A DNA stretch of 64,000 nucleotides from Ochrobactrum chromiisoli (GCF_026241335.1 NZ_JAPHAV010000001.1:1-64000), one strand, 5' to 3'; positions 18,346 through 28,228 are shown, numbered from the stretch's first letter. A program made the numbers and translations. Notes: generated by a model not told the origin, from the letters alone.

Positions 18346-19611
18346 GTGAATCATTTTGAATATCGCAACGGCGTTCTTCACGCCGAAAATGTAAGCCTGC
18401 CCGACATCGCAAAAGAAGTCGGCACGCCGTTCTATGTCTATTCGCGTGCCACGATTGAGCGCCATTTCCGCGTCTTCAGCGAAGCCTTTGCTGATATGGA
18501 AACGCTGGTCACTTACGCGTTGAAGGCCAATTCCAATCTGGCCGTGCTGAAAACGCTCGCCAAGCTTGGCGCAGGCGCCGACACGGTTTCGGAAGGCGAA
18601 ATCCGCCGCGCTTTGGCTGCCGGTATTCCGGCGAACAAAATCGTGTTTTCCGGCGTTGGCAAAACCCCGCATGAAATGGATTTCGCGCTTCAAGCAGGCA
18701 TTTACTGCTTTAATGTCGAATCCGAACCCGAGCTGGAAATTCTTTCGGCGCGCGCGCTCAAGGCTGGCAAGGTTGCATCCGTTTCGCTTCGCATCAATCC
18801 CGATGTTGATGCCAAGACCCATGCCAAGATTTCGACCGGCAAATCCGAAAACAAGTTCGGCATTCCACGCGTAAAGGCCCGTCAAGCCTATGCACGCGCC
18901 GCAAGTCTTCCGGGTATCGATGTCGTCGGTATCGATATGCATATCGGCAGCCAGATCATCGATCTCGAACCTTTCGACAACGCTTTTGCGCTGATGGCGC
19001 AGCTGGTTGAGGAATTGCGCGCTGATGGTCACAATATCCGCCACGTCGATGTTGGCGGGGGCTTGGGCATTCCCTATCGCACCGACAACAACCCGCCGCC
19101 GCTGCCCGCAGCCTATGCGGAAATCGTCGCAAAGCACATCAAGCCGCTGGGCCTTAAAACCGTATTTGAACCGGGGCGTCTGATCGTCGGCAATGCCGGT
19201 CTTCTGATAACAGAAGTCATTTTCGTAAAAGAAGGCGACGCCAAGAATTTTATCATTGTTGATGCGGCAATGAACGATCTCATTCGCCCGACCCTTTACG
19301 AAGCTTTCCACGACATCAAGCCAGTCATGGAAGCCAAGGATAGTACCCCACGCATCCGCGCTGATTTTGTCGGCCCTGTGTGTGAAACCGGCGATTATCT
19401 CGGCCTTGACCGCGAAGTGGCAAAGCCTGCTCCGGGCGATCTGATTGCTGTCTGCACGACAGGTGCTTATGGCGCGGTTCTGTCGAGTACCTATAACAGC
19501 CGCCTTCTGATCCCCGAAGTGCTGGTGGATGGCGACCGCTATCACGTCATTCGCCCACGCCGGACCTATGAAGAGCTGCTTGCGCTCGATTCCGTGCCGG
19601 ACTGGTTATAA
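18346..19611 (+). CDS. lysA: diaminopimelate decarboxylase
   Basis: PLP enzyme converting meso-diaminopimelate to lysine. 421 residues if read from GTG 18346 (MNHFEYRNGVLHAENV); this start gives the usual family N-terminus, and the TTG three codons earlier is less likely. The PLP lysine is K60 in YALKANSN. HIGSQI, then DVGGGLGIPY, EPGRLIVGNAG and GPVCETGDYLG with the active-site Cys are all present. It is placed after lptM and before the TIGR02302 gene. Confidence 0.96.
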   Translation: MNHFEYRNGVLHAENVSLPDIAKEVGTPFYVYSRATIERHFRVFSEAFADMETLVTYALKANSNLAVLKTLAKLGAGADTVSEGEIRRALAAGIPANKIVFSGVGKTPHEMDFALQAGIYCFNVESEPELEILSARALKAGKVASVSLRINPDVDAKTHAKISTGKSENKFGIPRVKARQAYARAASLPGIDVVGIDMHIGSQIIDLEPFDNAFALMAQLVEELRADGHNIRHVDVGGGLGIPYRTDNNPPPLPAAYAEIVAKHIKPLGLKTVFEPGRLIVGNAGLLITEVIFVKEGDAKNFIIVDAAMNDLIRPTLYEAFHDIKPVMEAKDSTPRIRADFVGPVCETGDYLGLDREVAKPAPGDLIAVCTTGAYGAVLSSTYNSRLLIPEVLVDGDRYHVIRPRRTYEELLALDSVPDWL

Positions 19612-19639
19612 ATTAAAGCGAAAGCCTCGTCTTTGCCAT

Positions 19640-19683
19640 GATGCGTGTTATTCTATGAACAACCCATAGGCGTTACACGCATC
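19640..19683 (+). repeat. long hairpin in the leader of the TIGR02302 gene
   Basis: GATGCGTGT (19640-19648) pairs exactly with ACACGCATC (19675-19683). Inside, CTATG (19653-19657) pairs with CATAG (19665-19669). The hairpin ends 11 nt before the start codon, right against the ribosome binding site. No T-run follows, so it is not a simple lysA terminator. Confidence 0.5.
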
Positions 19684-19694
19684 AGAAAGCCACG

Positions 19695-22316
19695 ATGACA
19701 AAACAGAGAAAAGACAGCAAAGACTTGCCAGCCCGCAAGCGCGATGCGTTTTTCCGCCTGTTTTCCGGTGAAGGCGCTGCCCTGCGCCGCCTTCGCCTGC
19801 GAAGTTTTCTGACAATCAGTTTCGAGCGCCTATGGCCACTCGTTCTGCCGCTGATTCTGCTGATTGCGCTTTTTGCAAGCTTAAGCTGGCTTGGGCTTTT
19901 TGCACTCATGCCGCGCTGGCTGCATCTGGGTATGCTTGGGTTCTTTGCCTTTGCAGCACTGGTTGCGCTCTGTCTGCCGTTCCGCTTTCGCCTGCCTGAT
20001 GAAAATACCACCACCGCACGCATTGAAGATGTAAATGGCCTGATCCACGAGCCGTTGGCCGTGCAGACCAGCCAAATGGCGACCGGCAGCAAGGACCCTT
20101 TTTCCATCGCTCTCTGGCAGGAACATAAGCGCCGCATGGCCGGGCGGCTCAAAAATCTGCAATCAGGTGTTCCCCGCCCGCGCATTCCAGAACGCGATCC
20201 TTTTGCGCTGCGCGCAATTGTGGCGCTGCTGTTTGTGACCGCCTCTGCCTATAGTCTTAGCCCGAACAGCGGTCGTATTGCGGATGCATTTCATATTCGC
20301 GCCGGTGGCACCACAGCCGTTGCGCGCATTGATGCATGGGTAACGCCACCGCAATATACGGGCCGCGCGCCGGTTTTCCTCAGCACCACGACAGATGCGG
20401 CAGCCACCGCCAAACCCATCACCGTACCGCAGGGCAGCATCGTCAATATCCGGGTCATCGGTGGCCATTCTGAACGGCTGACCATGACCGATTCGACCGG
20501 CCATCGCAGTGACATTCAGCCCGTTGCCGCCAAAGAAGGCGAAAACCAGCAGGACCTTGTCGATGGCAGCCGTAACTTCCGTTACGATCTGCAACAGGAT
20601 CAGACGCTGATGCTGTCCGGCACCGATGCGCGCTGGAGTTTTTCCGTCACGCCCGACAATCCGCCAACCATCCATTTTACCAAAGAGCCGAGCCATGCGC
20701 TGAACGGCACATTGCAACTCAGCTATGAAATTACCGACGATTACGGTGCGGCAAAAGCCTATGGCGAAATTGTACCCCTTAATATCGACCACGAAGACGA
20801 GGAAACGGTTCCTCTTTACGACGCCCCTGATCTGCCGCTTGCATTGCCGCGCCGTGGAACAAAAGAAGCGACAACATCCAAGGACCTGACCCAGCATCCA
20901 TGGGCCGGTCAAAAGGTAGCGCTCACGCTGGTTGTGACCGATGCTGGCGGCAAGAGTGCGCGCAGCGAAACCAAGATCATCACCCTGCCCGAACGCCCCT
21001 TTGCCAATCCACTGGCCAAGGCCGTTGCCGAGCAGCGACGCATTCTCGCCCTTGACGCCACACAGCGCGACCATGTGCGCGATATGCTTTCAGCACTCAT
21101 GATCCGCCCGGAAGAGACGATAAAGGACAAAGCCCATTACCTTGGTCTCGTCACCATCCGCACGCGGCTCAAGCTCGCAACCAGCGACGATTCCTTGCGT
21201 GATACGGCTGATTATATGTGGCAGGTGGCGCTTGGCATCGAAGACGGCAATCTGTCCGCTGCAGAACGCCGCCTGCGTCAGGCACAGGAAGCATTGCGCA
21301 GCGCACTACAAAATGGTGCCTCACAGGAACAGATAGAAAAGCTGACTGCGGAACTACGCAAGGCAATGCAGGATTTTCTGCGTGAATTCGCCCAGCGTCA
21401 GCAACAGAACCCCAATGCCCGTAATCAGCCAATAGACCCGAATGCCCGTATGCTGACCGACAAGGATTTACAGCGCATGATGGACCAGATTGAAAATCTG
21501 GCGCGTCAGGGTTCGCGTGATCAGGCTGAACAGCTTCTGTCGCAGCTGCAAGACCTGATGAACAACCTTCAGATGGGCCAACAGGGGCAACCGGGCCAGC
21601 AGGGACAAGGTCAGGGCCAGGCCAATCAGATGCAGCAGCAGATGAACAAGCTGGGCGATCTGATGCGCCGCCAGCAGCAGATGATGAACGAGACCTTCAA
21701 ACTCGATCAGCAGATGCAGCAGCAGCAATATGGCAATGGTGAAGGTGAATTCTGGGATGATCAGCTTCCCGGCGATAACGGCTCTATGGGAAGAGGCGAG
21801 TCACAACAAGGTGGGCAGCCAAGCGATATACGGACAGATCTCGCTGAAGCCATGCGCAAGCTGCAACAGCAGCAACAGGCCCTTCAAGACGAACTCAAAA
21901 CGTTCAACAAGGACCTCAAGGGCATGGGCATTGATCCCAATCAGGATCTTTCTGATGCGGACAAATCAATGGGCAATGCTGCCGATGCACTGGGCCGCAA
22001 CGAAGGCTCGGAAGCAGGTGATCAGCAAGGCAGCGCGCTCGAAGCCCTGCGTCGCGGCGGCCGTGATATGATGAAACAAATGCAACAGGCCATGGGACAG
22101 AATGGTCAGGGCCAAAGTGGTCAAAATGGCCGTGATCCGCTTGGTCGTCAACAAGGCAGCAATGGTTTGTCCGACGGTGATGGCGTCAAGATTCCGGGCG
22201 AAATCGATATTCAGCGCGCACGCGAAATTCTTGACGAAATCCGCCGCAAGCTTGGCAACGCGCTGACGCCACAGATGGAGAAGGAATATCTCCAGCGGCT
22301 GTTGCAGTTCGATTGA
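19695..22316 (+). CDS. TIGR02302-family membrane protein (DUF4175)
   Basis: 873 residues. Two N-terminal membrane helices (about 52-75 and 80-100) and a third near 175-190 anchor a large domain that should lie in the periplasm. From about residue 540 the chain becomes charged and then strongly Gln-rich (roughly 560-820), with GQ, QQ and GQGQ repeats and Met-rich helices, ending in a basic EIDIQRAREILDEIRRKLG block. The family is restricted to alphaproteobacteria and conserved beside lysA; its function is unknown. The Gln-rich part is repetitive at DNA level (cagcag, gggcca), so length may vary between strains. Confidence 0.88.
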   Translation: MTKQRKDSKDLPARKRDAFFRLFSGEGAALRRLRLRSFLTISFERLWPLVLPLILLIALFASLSWLGLFALMPRWLHLGMLGFFAFAALVALCLPFRFRLPDENTTTARIEDVNGLIHEPLAVQTSQMATGSKDPFSIALWQEHKRRMAGRLKNLQSGVPRPRIPERDPFALRAIVALLFVTASAYSLSPNSGRIADAFHIRAGGTTAVARIDAWVTPPQYTGRAPVFLSTTTDAAATAKPITVPQGSIVNIRVIGGHSERLTMTDSTGHRSDIQPVAAKEGENQQDLVDGSRNFRYDLQQDQTLMLSGTDARWSFSVTPDNPPTIHFTKEPSHALNGTLQLSYEITDDYGAAKAYGEIVPLNIDHEDEETVPLYDAPDLPLALPRRGTKEATTSKDLTQHPWAGQKVALTLVVTDAGGKSARSETKIITLPERPFANPLAKAVAEQRRILALDATQRDHVRDMLSALMIRPEETIKDKAHYLGLVTIRTRLKLATSDDSLRDTADYMWQVALGIEDGNLSAAERRLRQAQEALRSALQNGASQEQIEKLTAELRKAMQDFLREFAQRQQQNPNARNQPIDPNARMLTDKDLQRMMDQIENLARQGSRDQAEQLLSQLQDLMNNLQMGQQGQPGQQGQGQGQANQMQQQMNKLGDLMRRQQQMMNETFKLDQQMQQQQYGNGEGEFWDDQLPGDNGSMGRGESQQGGQPSDIRTDLAEAMRKLQQQQQALQDELKTFNKDLKGMGIDPNQDLSDADKSMGNAADALGRNEGSEAGDQQGSALEALRRGGRDMMKQMQQAMGQNGQGQSGQNGRDPLGRQQGSNGLSDGDGVKIPGEIDIQRAREILDEIRRKLGNALTPQMEKEYLQRLLQFD

Positions 22317-22344
22317 TACCAAAACAGCAGCTCGAAATTTGGTA

Positions 22345-22881
22345 CTATTCCTTCACATGCCCGACATAAGGCAGTTGGCGGAAGGAATGTCCAACATCCA
22401 TGCCATAGCCGACAACGAAATAGTCGGGGCATTCGAAAGCAACAAAATCGGCATCAAGATCGACCTTGCGGCGCACGCTTTTATCAAGCAGCACAGCAAT
22501 GCTGACGCTGCGCGCACCACGTTCAATCATCAGTTCCCGCACGAATTTGAGCGTCTTGCCTGATTCGAGAATGTCATCAATCAGCAGCACATCGCGATCT
22601 TTTACATCGCTGTCTATATCGCGCAGCAAACGCACTTCCGTGCTGGTCGTGCCCTTGCCATAGCTGGAAACAGTGATGAATTCGACATCCGGTTCAACCC
22701 CTGCATCGTGCATGGCGCGAATAAGATCGGCTGCGAAGATAAAGGATCCCTTGAGGATCGAAATCGTCAGAAGATTGTGAAAATCGCGCTTGGCAATCTC
22801 CTTTGCAAGCGCGAGATTGCGCGCAGCAATTTCCTCCGGGCTGAAAAGCACGTCAATGGTTTTGCCGCCGACCTGAGGCAT
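22345..22881 (-). CDS. hpt: hypoxanthine phosphoribosyltransferase
   Basis: Salvages hypoxanthine (and guanine) to nucleotides with PRPP. 178 residues from ATG 22881, chosen because AGGAG lies 9 nt upstream; longer frames to 23013 would run into the divergent methyltransferase. The PRPP loop is VLLIDDILESGKTL; the purine-side VPDYFVVGYGMD equivalent reads CPDYFVVGYGMDVG; SSYGKGTTS forms the flexible loop. Cytoplasmic and stand-alone. Confidence 0.95.
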   Translation of the reverse strand: MPQVGGKTIDVLFSPEEIAARNLALAKEIAKRDFHNLLTISILKGSFIFAADLIRAMHDAGVEPDVEFITVSSYGKGTTSTEVRLLRDIDSDVKDRDVLLIDDILESGKTLKFVRELMIERGARSVSIAVLLDKSVRRKVDLDADFVAFECPDYFVVGYGMDVGHSFRQLPYVGHVKE

Positions 22882-22996
22882 CTGCTGCGTCTCCTGATTT
22901 TTAAGCATAAAATTGCTTTGAAAGGCACGCTCTATACCATGCTTTCGCACAATTGCACCATTTGCCATTTGATTGATTTGATATAGCGTGAATCCC

Positions 22997-23764
22997 ATGC
23001 ACACAGACATCATCGAACTGCGCTCTTTTTACGATACGACGCTGGGTCATCTGACTGAGCGCTCCATCCGCATGGCGCTGGCAGCGCTCTGGGGACGTGT
23101 GCCGGGAGAGCGCCTTGTCGGCCTTGGCTATAGTCTGCCTTATCTCGACCGTTTCAGCGCGGACACCGAACGCAGCTTTGCTTTCATGCCAGCGGGTCAG
23201 GGCGCAATTGCATGGCCAAACCCGGAAAAATCGGCGACCGCGCTGGTTTTTGATGAAGAGCTGCCTTTGCCGGATTCCTCCATTGATCGCATCTTGATGG
23301 TTCATGCGCTGGAATATTCGGAAAATGCCGCTGAATCGCTCAAAGAAATGTGGCGCGTGCTCGCCCCCAATGGCAGGCTGGTGATCGTTGTTCCCAACCG
23401 GCGCGGCGTATGGGCACGTCTGGACCGCACCCCATTTGGCAGCGGTCGGCCTTACAGCCGCACCCAGCTTATAACCTTGCTGCGTGAAGCCAATTTCAGC
23501 GTCAACACGATCAGCAATGCGTTGCATTTTCCACCTGTCAAACGCCGCTGGATGATGCGCCCATGCATGGCGGTTGAAGGATTGGGACGCAAGTTCTGGC
23601 CGCTTTTTGCAGGCGTCCTGGTCGTGGAGGCACAAAAGCGGCTTTATCAAGGGCTGCCTGTTGCACAACGTTCATCGCGCCGCGTCTTTGTGCCGGTTCT
23701 GGCGCCACAGGGAACACCGGTCAGTGGCATGAGAAAAACCACGACGCAAGAACCCCAAAAATAG
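22997..23764 (+). CDS. class I SAM-dependent methyltransferase
   Basis: 255 residues from ATG 22997; GTG 22988 is an alternative, and neither has a clear ribosome binding site. The SAM region is partly degenerate: GERLVGLGYSLPYLDRF replaces the usual motif I (D/E-x-G-x-G-x-G), but ALVFDEELPLPDSSIDRILMVHALEYSEN and EMWRVLAPNGRLVIVVPNR are clear Methyltransf_11 motifs. The C-terminal third is basic. This type is widespread in Rhizobiales upstream of hisC; its substrate is unknown. It is divergent from hpt. Confidence 0.8.
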   Translation: MHTDIIELRSFYDTTLGHLTERSIRMALAALWGRVPGERLVGLGYSLPYLDRFSADTERSFAFMPAGQGAIAWPNPEKSATALVFDEELPLPDSSIDRILMVHALEYSENAAESLKEMWRVLAPNGRLVIVVPNRRGVWARLDRTPFGSGRPYSRTQLITLLREANFSVNTISNALHFPPVKRRWMMRPCMAVEGLGRKFWPLFAGVLVVEAQKRLYQGLPVAQRSSRRVFVPVLAPQGTPVSGMRKTTTQEPQK

Positions 23765-23866
23765 CGTTGCACGCTTTGACAGCAAGGTTTTTCTCGACTT
23801 GAACGCTGCGGCGGTTTATGCCCGCTGCGTAACCTTAACATCAGTCCTTTTGGCGGAGCCAAAATC

Positions 23867-24973
23867 ATGACCAATATGCAAAACCTCTCCCGTCCCCAGC
23901 CTAAAGCCGGTCTGCTCGACATTGCAGCCTATGTGCCAGGCAAGGAACATGTTGAAGGCGTAGCAAAGGTCTATAAGCTCTCCTCCAACGAGACCCCGAT
24001 CGGTCCCAGCCCTCATGCGGTTGACGCCTATCGATATTGGGCCGATCATCTGGCGATATATCCCGACGGACAGGCACTTGTGCTGCGCGAAGCCATTGCT
24101 GAATCGCAGGGCCTGAACATCGGCAATATCATGTGTGGCAATGGCTCAGATGAGTTGCTCGGCCTTCTCTGCCAGACCTATCTGGCACCGGGTGATGAAG
24201 CCATCATCACCCAGCATGGCTTTGCCGTTTATAAAATCCAGACGCTTGGCGCAGGCGCAACGCCTGTGACGGTGAAAGAAAAAGACGAGCGTCTTGATGT
24301 CGATGCGATCCTCGCTGGCGTTACAGAGCACACAAAAATGGTCTTCATCGCCAATCCTGCCAACCCGACCGGCACCTATCTGCCGTTTGAGGAAGTGCGC
24401 CGCCTGCATGCCGGCCTGCCGAAACATGTCGTGCTGGTTCTTGATGGAGCCTATGCCGAATATGTGCGCCGCAACGATTATGAATCCGGCCTTGCACTGG
24501 TATCGTCAAACGAAAACGTCGTCATGACGCGCACCTTTTCGAAGATCCACGGCCTGCCGGGCCTGCGGATTGGCTGGATGTATGCGCCCTTGCACATCAT
24601 TGATGCGGTCAATCGTATCCGTGGCCCCTTCAACATGAATTCGGCAGCCATTGCTGCGGGTGCAGCAGCAATCCGCGATCGCGCTCATGTGGAAAAATCG
24701 GCCGAATTCAACGAAAAATGGCGGTCATGGCTGGTTGAAGAATTCACAAAGCTTGGTCTTCGTGTCACCCCGTCAGTGACCAACTTTCTGCTGGTCCATT
24801 TCCCGGACGATGCCGAACATTCGGCGGACAAGGCAGATGCGTATCTTTCGAAGCGCGGTTACATCCTGCGACGCGTTGGCAGCTACGGCTTTCCCAATGC
24901 ATTGCGCATGAGCATCGGCACGGAAGAGGCCAATCGCGGCGTTATAGCCGCTCTCACTGAGTTTTTAAAATAG
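23867..24973 (+). CDS. hisC: histidinol-phosphate aminotransferase
   Basis: Class II PLP aminotransferase that makes histidinol phosphate; the alphaproteobacterial form also transaminates aromatic precursors. 368 residues. The PLP lysine is in [29 protein letters not shown] is the family N-terminal block, and [11 protein letters not shown] and DGAYAEY bind the cofactor. It lies 4 bp before tyrC, so histidine/aromatic transamination and tyrosine synthesis are coupled in one operon. Confidence 0.93.
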   Translation: MTNMQNLSRPQPKAGLLDIAAYVPGKEHVEGVAKVYKLSSNETPIGPSPHAVDAYRYWADHLAIYPDGQALVLREAIAESQGLNIGNIMCGNGSDELLGLLCQTYLAPGDEAIITQHGFAVYKIQTLGAGATPVTVKEKDERLDVDAILAGVTEHTKMVFIANPANPTGTYLPFEEVRRLHAGLPKHVVLVLDGAYAEYVRRNDYESGLALVSSNENVVMTRTFSKIHGLPGLRIGWMYAPLHIIDAVNRIRGPFNMNSAAIAAGAAAIRDRAHVEKSAEFNEKWRSWLVEEFTKLGLRVTPSVTNFLLVHFPDDAEHSADKADAYLSKRGYILRRVGSYGFPNALRMSIGTEEANRGVIAALTEFLK

Positions 24974-24977
24974 AGCA

Positions 24978-25910
24978 ATGTCTACAACCCATTTTGAGAA
25001 AATCGCGCTTATTGGCATCGGCCTTATTGGCTCGTCGCTGGCGCGCATCATCCGTCGTGAGGGACTGGCCAATCATATCGCCATTGCCACACGCAGTGCC
25101 GAAACACTCAAACGCGCCGAGGAGCTAAACCTCGGTGACAGCTACTTTACTGACAGTGCGGCAGCCGTCAAAGACGCTGATCTTGTGATCATCTCGGTGC
25201 CGGTGGGGTCGTCCGGCACCGTTGCAAAACAGATTTCAGCACATCTGAAGCCCGGTGCCATTGTCACCGACGTCGGCTCGACAAAGGCATCGGTAATTGC
25301 GCAGATGCAGCCGGAATTGCCCGGCAACGTCCACTTCATTCCGGGCCACCCGCTGGCCGGAACGGAATATTCGGGGCCCGATGCGGGTTTTGCAGAGCTG
25401 TTCACCAATCGCTGGTGCATTCTCACGCCCCTGCCTGACACGGACCAAACGGCCATCGATAAGCTTTCCGCCTTCTGGACGGCCTGCGGCTCGCGCCTTG
25501 ACCAGATGGACCCGCAGCACCACGATCTGGTGCTGGCCATCGTCTCGCACCTGCCGCATATCATCGCCTATAACATCGTTGGCACAGCCAGCGATCTGGA
25601 ACAGGTCACAAAATCGGAAGTCATCAAATATTCAGCTTCCGGTTTCCGTGATTTCACACGTCTGGCGTCATCCGATCCGACCATGTGGCGCGATGTCTGC
25701 CTGCATAACAAGGATGCAATCCTTGAAATGCTGGCGCGCTTTTCGGAAGATCTTGCATCGCTGCAACGCTCGATCCGCTGGGGCGATGGCGACGCACTCT
25801 TCGACCTCTTCACGCGCACGCGTGCTATTCGTCGCAGCATCATCGATGCAGGTCAGGAAGTCGACGCGCCAAACTTCGGCCGTCAGGCAGCGAACCCGCC
25901 AAAAGGCTAA
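24978..25910 (+). CDS. tyrC: prephenate/arogenate dehydrogenase
   Basis: NAD(P)-dependent oxidative decarboxylation in tyrosine synthesis. 310 residues. The Rossmann loop IGIGLIGSSLARII is at 12-25; VTDVGSTKASV, then FIPGHPLAGTEYSGP with catalytic His, and AIVSHLPHIIAYNIV complete the family set. The gene follows hisC with a 4-bp gap. It ends 2 bp before the stop of the convergent DUF2125 gene. Confidence 0.93.
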   Translation: MSTTHFEKIALIGIGLIGSSLARIIRREGLANHIAIATRSAETLKRAEELNLGDSYFTDSAAAVKDADLVIISVPVGSSGTVAKQISAHLKPGAIVTDVGSTKASVIAQMQPELPGNVHFIPGHPLAGTEYSGPDAGFAELFTNRWCILTPLPDTDQTAIDKLSAFWTACGSRLDQMDPQHHDLVLAIVSHLPHIIAYNIVGTASDLEQVTKSEVIKYSASGFRDFTRLASSDPTMWRDVCLHNKDAILEMLARFSEDLASLQRSIRWGDGDALFDLFTRTRAIRRSIIDAGQEVDAPNFGRQAANPPKG

Positions 25911-25912
25911 GG

Positions 25913-26932
25913 CTACAGACTGGGCAACCGGCCAAGCGGAATAAATCCGGCACTGGCTTTTCCCTTGCGAACGGCAATCTCGATAACGGGATTGCCGTTT
26001 TCGTCTTTCGGCATGGCAGAAAGAGCAAACAGAACAGTCGCGATATTGCCGCCCTGCTCCGGGAAAACCGTCTGTCCAGCCTGCGCAAAGGATTGGGGAT
26101 TGATCATCGTAACCTTAAGGTCCGCATCAATCTCCCCTTCCATATCGATCGAAAACGGTCCTGAAACCGAAAGCATGGCACCATTGGGCATCGATAAGAA
26201 TGCCTGATTGATCAAGCCGCTATGGCCGCGCATGCGCTCATTGAACGGCGACGGGCTGGGAGCCAGGAATGTTGCGGCATTGGCAACTTCCATATCGACC
26301 AGACCATCAATTTCGGGGCTTTTGGCATTGCCAATAACGGATGGCTCAAGCTTCAGCGCCGCAAAACGTCCATTGATCTTAAGCTGGTCATCTTCGCTGC
26401 TCATGCGGAAATTCATCTGCTCAAGCTTGCTGATCTGTTCCGTTTTCGTGGTTTCGGTTCGCAAGCCGACCTGCACATCGCGCGCATTCAACTCAATCTC
26501 GGTCGGGAAGGGTCGTTCAAGACGCGTGTTGGAGGTGAATGTATTCCAGTTGACTTCAAGCGGCTTGATACCGGGAAACTCGACAAAGGCCGGACCAGTC
26601 AGCGCATTGCTGAGCGAATACGGCGCATAGACCGGTGAACCGGACGTAAAGCGACCGGCACGCAATGACATGCCTTCAGAGGGCTTCTGCCATGAGACGC
26701 TGGAGCAAATCACATTCACGCGCAACGGATAGCCGCCCATATGCAGATCTTCGCACTGCACGCCGACACCCTGCGAAGCAAGCTTGGCCATATCGGCCTT
26801 GGCGCGCGCTTCAATCTTGCCTGCCACATAGAACCAGCCTGCCGTATAGGCAGCAACCAGCACAAGGACGATAACCGCAATCGTGATTGGGCGCTTTCTG
26901 GATTTCTTGTATTCAATTCCAGCATGCACCAT
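25913..26932 (-). CDS. DUF2125 domain protein
   Basis: 339 residues, with one N-terminal membrane helix (about 16-37, IAVIVLVLVAAYTAGWFYVAG) and a long, probably periplasmic, beta-rich domain. GVQCEDLHMGGYPLRVNVIC is the characteristic DUF2125 sequence near the start of the domain. The family is alphaproteobacterial and of unknown function; the fold resembles lipid-binding AsmA-like repeats only loosely. No operon partner is visible. Confidence 0.85.
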   Translation of the reverse strand: MVHAGIEYKKSRKRPITIAVIVLVLVAAYTAGWFYVAGKIEARAKADMAKLASQGVGVQCEDLHMGGYPLRVNVICSSVSWQKPSEGMSLRAGRFTSGSPVYAPYSLSNALTGPAFVEFPGIKPLEVNWNTFTSNTRLERPFPTEIELNARDVQVGLRTETTKTEQISKLEQMNFRMSSEDDQLKINGRFAALKLEPSVIGNAKSPEIDGLVDMEVANAATFLAPSPSPFNERMRGHSGLINQAFLSMPNGAMLSVSGPFSIDMEGEIDADLKVTMINPQSFAQAGQTVFPEQGGNIATVLFALSAMPKDENGNPVIEIAVRKGKASAGFIPLGRLPSL

Positions 26933-27027
26933 CGAAAAAGCCCCGTTTCATCATAAGTATCAGACGTATCGGAACACGTCACCAATACGCATAAACGATT
27001 ATATCTGTTTCTGTTCCCGCCAAGTGG

Positions 27028-27124
27028 TGTTCATATTATGGCAGGAATGAGTCATGCAAAGTTTCGCCGAATAAAAAAGAGTTATATCCTGAGAATCCCG
27101 ATAAAAACTCGCCATAATAGAACA
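27028..27124. repeat. 97-bp segment bounded by long near-perfect inverted repeats
   Basis: TGTTCATATTATGGC (27028-27042) and GCCATAATAGAACA (27111-27124) are inverted copies differing by one inserted base. They enclose 68 bp without a gene, between DUF2125 and chaC. It may be a small transposon relic (MITE-like) or a paired operator. I see no target-site duplication. Confidence 0.4.
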
Positions 27125-27131
27125 TATATTG

Positions 27132-27716
27132 ATGTCCATCATGACAATGCAGACCGACGAACAACGAATGAACGATTTCTGGGTATTTGGTTACGGCTCA
27201 TTGATGTGGAGGCCGGGCTTTGCGCATGTCGAAACCATGCGTGCACGCCTGCATGGCTATCGTCGCAGCCTGTGCATCTATTCACACGTCCATCGCGGAA
27301 CACCAGACCATCCCGGCCTTGTGCTGGGACTGGATGCAGGAGGGTCGTGCCTTGGCATCGCTTTCCGTGTTCCGGGCGATATGACGGAGGAGGTTATGGT
27401 TTATTTGCGCGAACGCGAAATGTCGAACAACGTCTATCATGAAAAATGGCTTGGCCTGCGCCTTGCTGATGGTCGCGACGTGAAAGCCGTAACCTATGTT
27501 GCAGACCGCCGTCATACCCAATATGCGGGATCACTCACAGCGCAGGATGCGGCAGCAATCGTCGCCACGGCGCGTGGCGAATCCGGCGCCAATGTCGATT
27601 ATGTTGCAAACACGCTCGAACACCTGCGCAATATGCGTGTACGCGATCAGGCGCTGGAGCATGTGACAGACCTTGTGCGCCAAAACATTGAAAACCATAA
27701 GCGTGATGAGCGCTGA
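27132..27716 (+). CDS. ChaC-type gamma-glutamylcyclotransferase
   Basis: Cleaves glutathione (or gamma-glutamyl peptides) to 5-oxoproline. 194 residues from ATG 27132, though starts at 27141, 27147 or 27168 are possible; none has a strong ribosome binding site. VFGYGSLMWRPGF is the substrate-binding GxGS loop. The catalytic glutamate is likely in YLREREMSNNVYHEKW; YVADRRHTQYAG and VDYVANTLEHLRNM follow. Cytoplasmic. Confidence 0.88.
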   Translation: MSIMTMQTDEQRMNDFWVFGYGSLMWRPGFAHVETMRARLHGYRRSLCIYSHVHRGTPDHPGLVLGLDAGGSCLGIAFRVPGDMTEEVMVYLREREMSNNVYHEKWLGLRLADGRDVKAVTYVADRRHTQYAGSLTAQDAAAIVATARGESGANVDYVANTLEHLRNMRVRDQALEHVTDLVRQNIENHKRDER

Positions 27717-27859
27717 TTGTTATTTTCTACGACAAGTTCAGATTTCGAAGGAGCAAGCCATAGTCCCGGACTGAAAATTTGAACTGAACGATGCCTCAAC
27801 CCTTGTTCTCGCCCAATGCAACCGCTACATCTCGGCAGGCTTTCAAGGAGACTATTTTT

Positions 27860-28150
27860 ATGATCGCATTTTTTCGCACCATTGATTTGGCGCTCGATAT
27901 CTACACGTGGATCATCATCGCAAGCGCCGTTTTCTCATGGCTCTATGCGTTCAACGTGGTCAATTCTTCCAATCGGTTTGTCGCATCCATCGGTGAATTT
28001 CTTTACAAAGTCACCGAACCGGTTCTGCGCCCAATCCGCAATATCCTGCCCAATCTCGGTGGCATCGATATTTCACCGGTCGTGCTTTTGCTGATTATCT
28101 TCTTCATCCGCCAGTTTATGTGGACAACGCTGCTTCCGGCCCTTCTGTAA
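27860..28150 (+). CDS. YggT family membrane protein
   Basis: 96 residues from ATG 27860, supported by AAGGAG 9 nt upstream; longer frames to 27791 lack support. Two membrane helices (about 12-34 and 72-92) flank the family hallmark [22 protein letters not shown]. YggT proteins are linked with division-site and osmotic functions in other bacteria, without a settled mechanism. A strong terminator follows. In the leader, AGTTCAGATTT (27735-27745) and AAATTTGAACT (27775-27785) form a near-perfect inverted repeat. Confidence 0.9.
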   Translation: MIAFFRTIDLALDIYTWIIIASAVFSWLYAFNVVNSSNRFVASIGEFLYKVTEPVLRPIRNILPNLGGIDISPVVLLLIIFFIRQFMWTTLLPALL

Positions 28151-28175
28151 GAGGCCGACAACGTACCCAGCCAAC

Positions 28176-28207
28176 AAAAACGCCCGGACTTTCATCCGGG
28201 CGTTTTT
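28176..28207. terminator. bidirectional terminator between yggT and ppa
   Basis: AAAAACGCCCGGA and TCCGGGCGTTTTT pair around CTTTCA. It sits between convergent genes and has a T-run on both strands. Confidence 0.92.
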
Positions 28208-28228
28208 GTTTAAAACATATAAGAGGGA

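Noticed and set aside
18301-19545. 414-codon open frame opposite lysA
   Set aside because: Antisense shadow of lysA with unusual composition (Cys, Arg, Ile) and no family marks.
21400-22150. Repeated cag/ggc units that could be mistaken for a CRISPR or satellite array
   Set aside because: They are the Gln/Gly-rich coding part of the TIGR02302 protein; no constant repeat with unique spacers.
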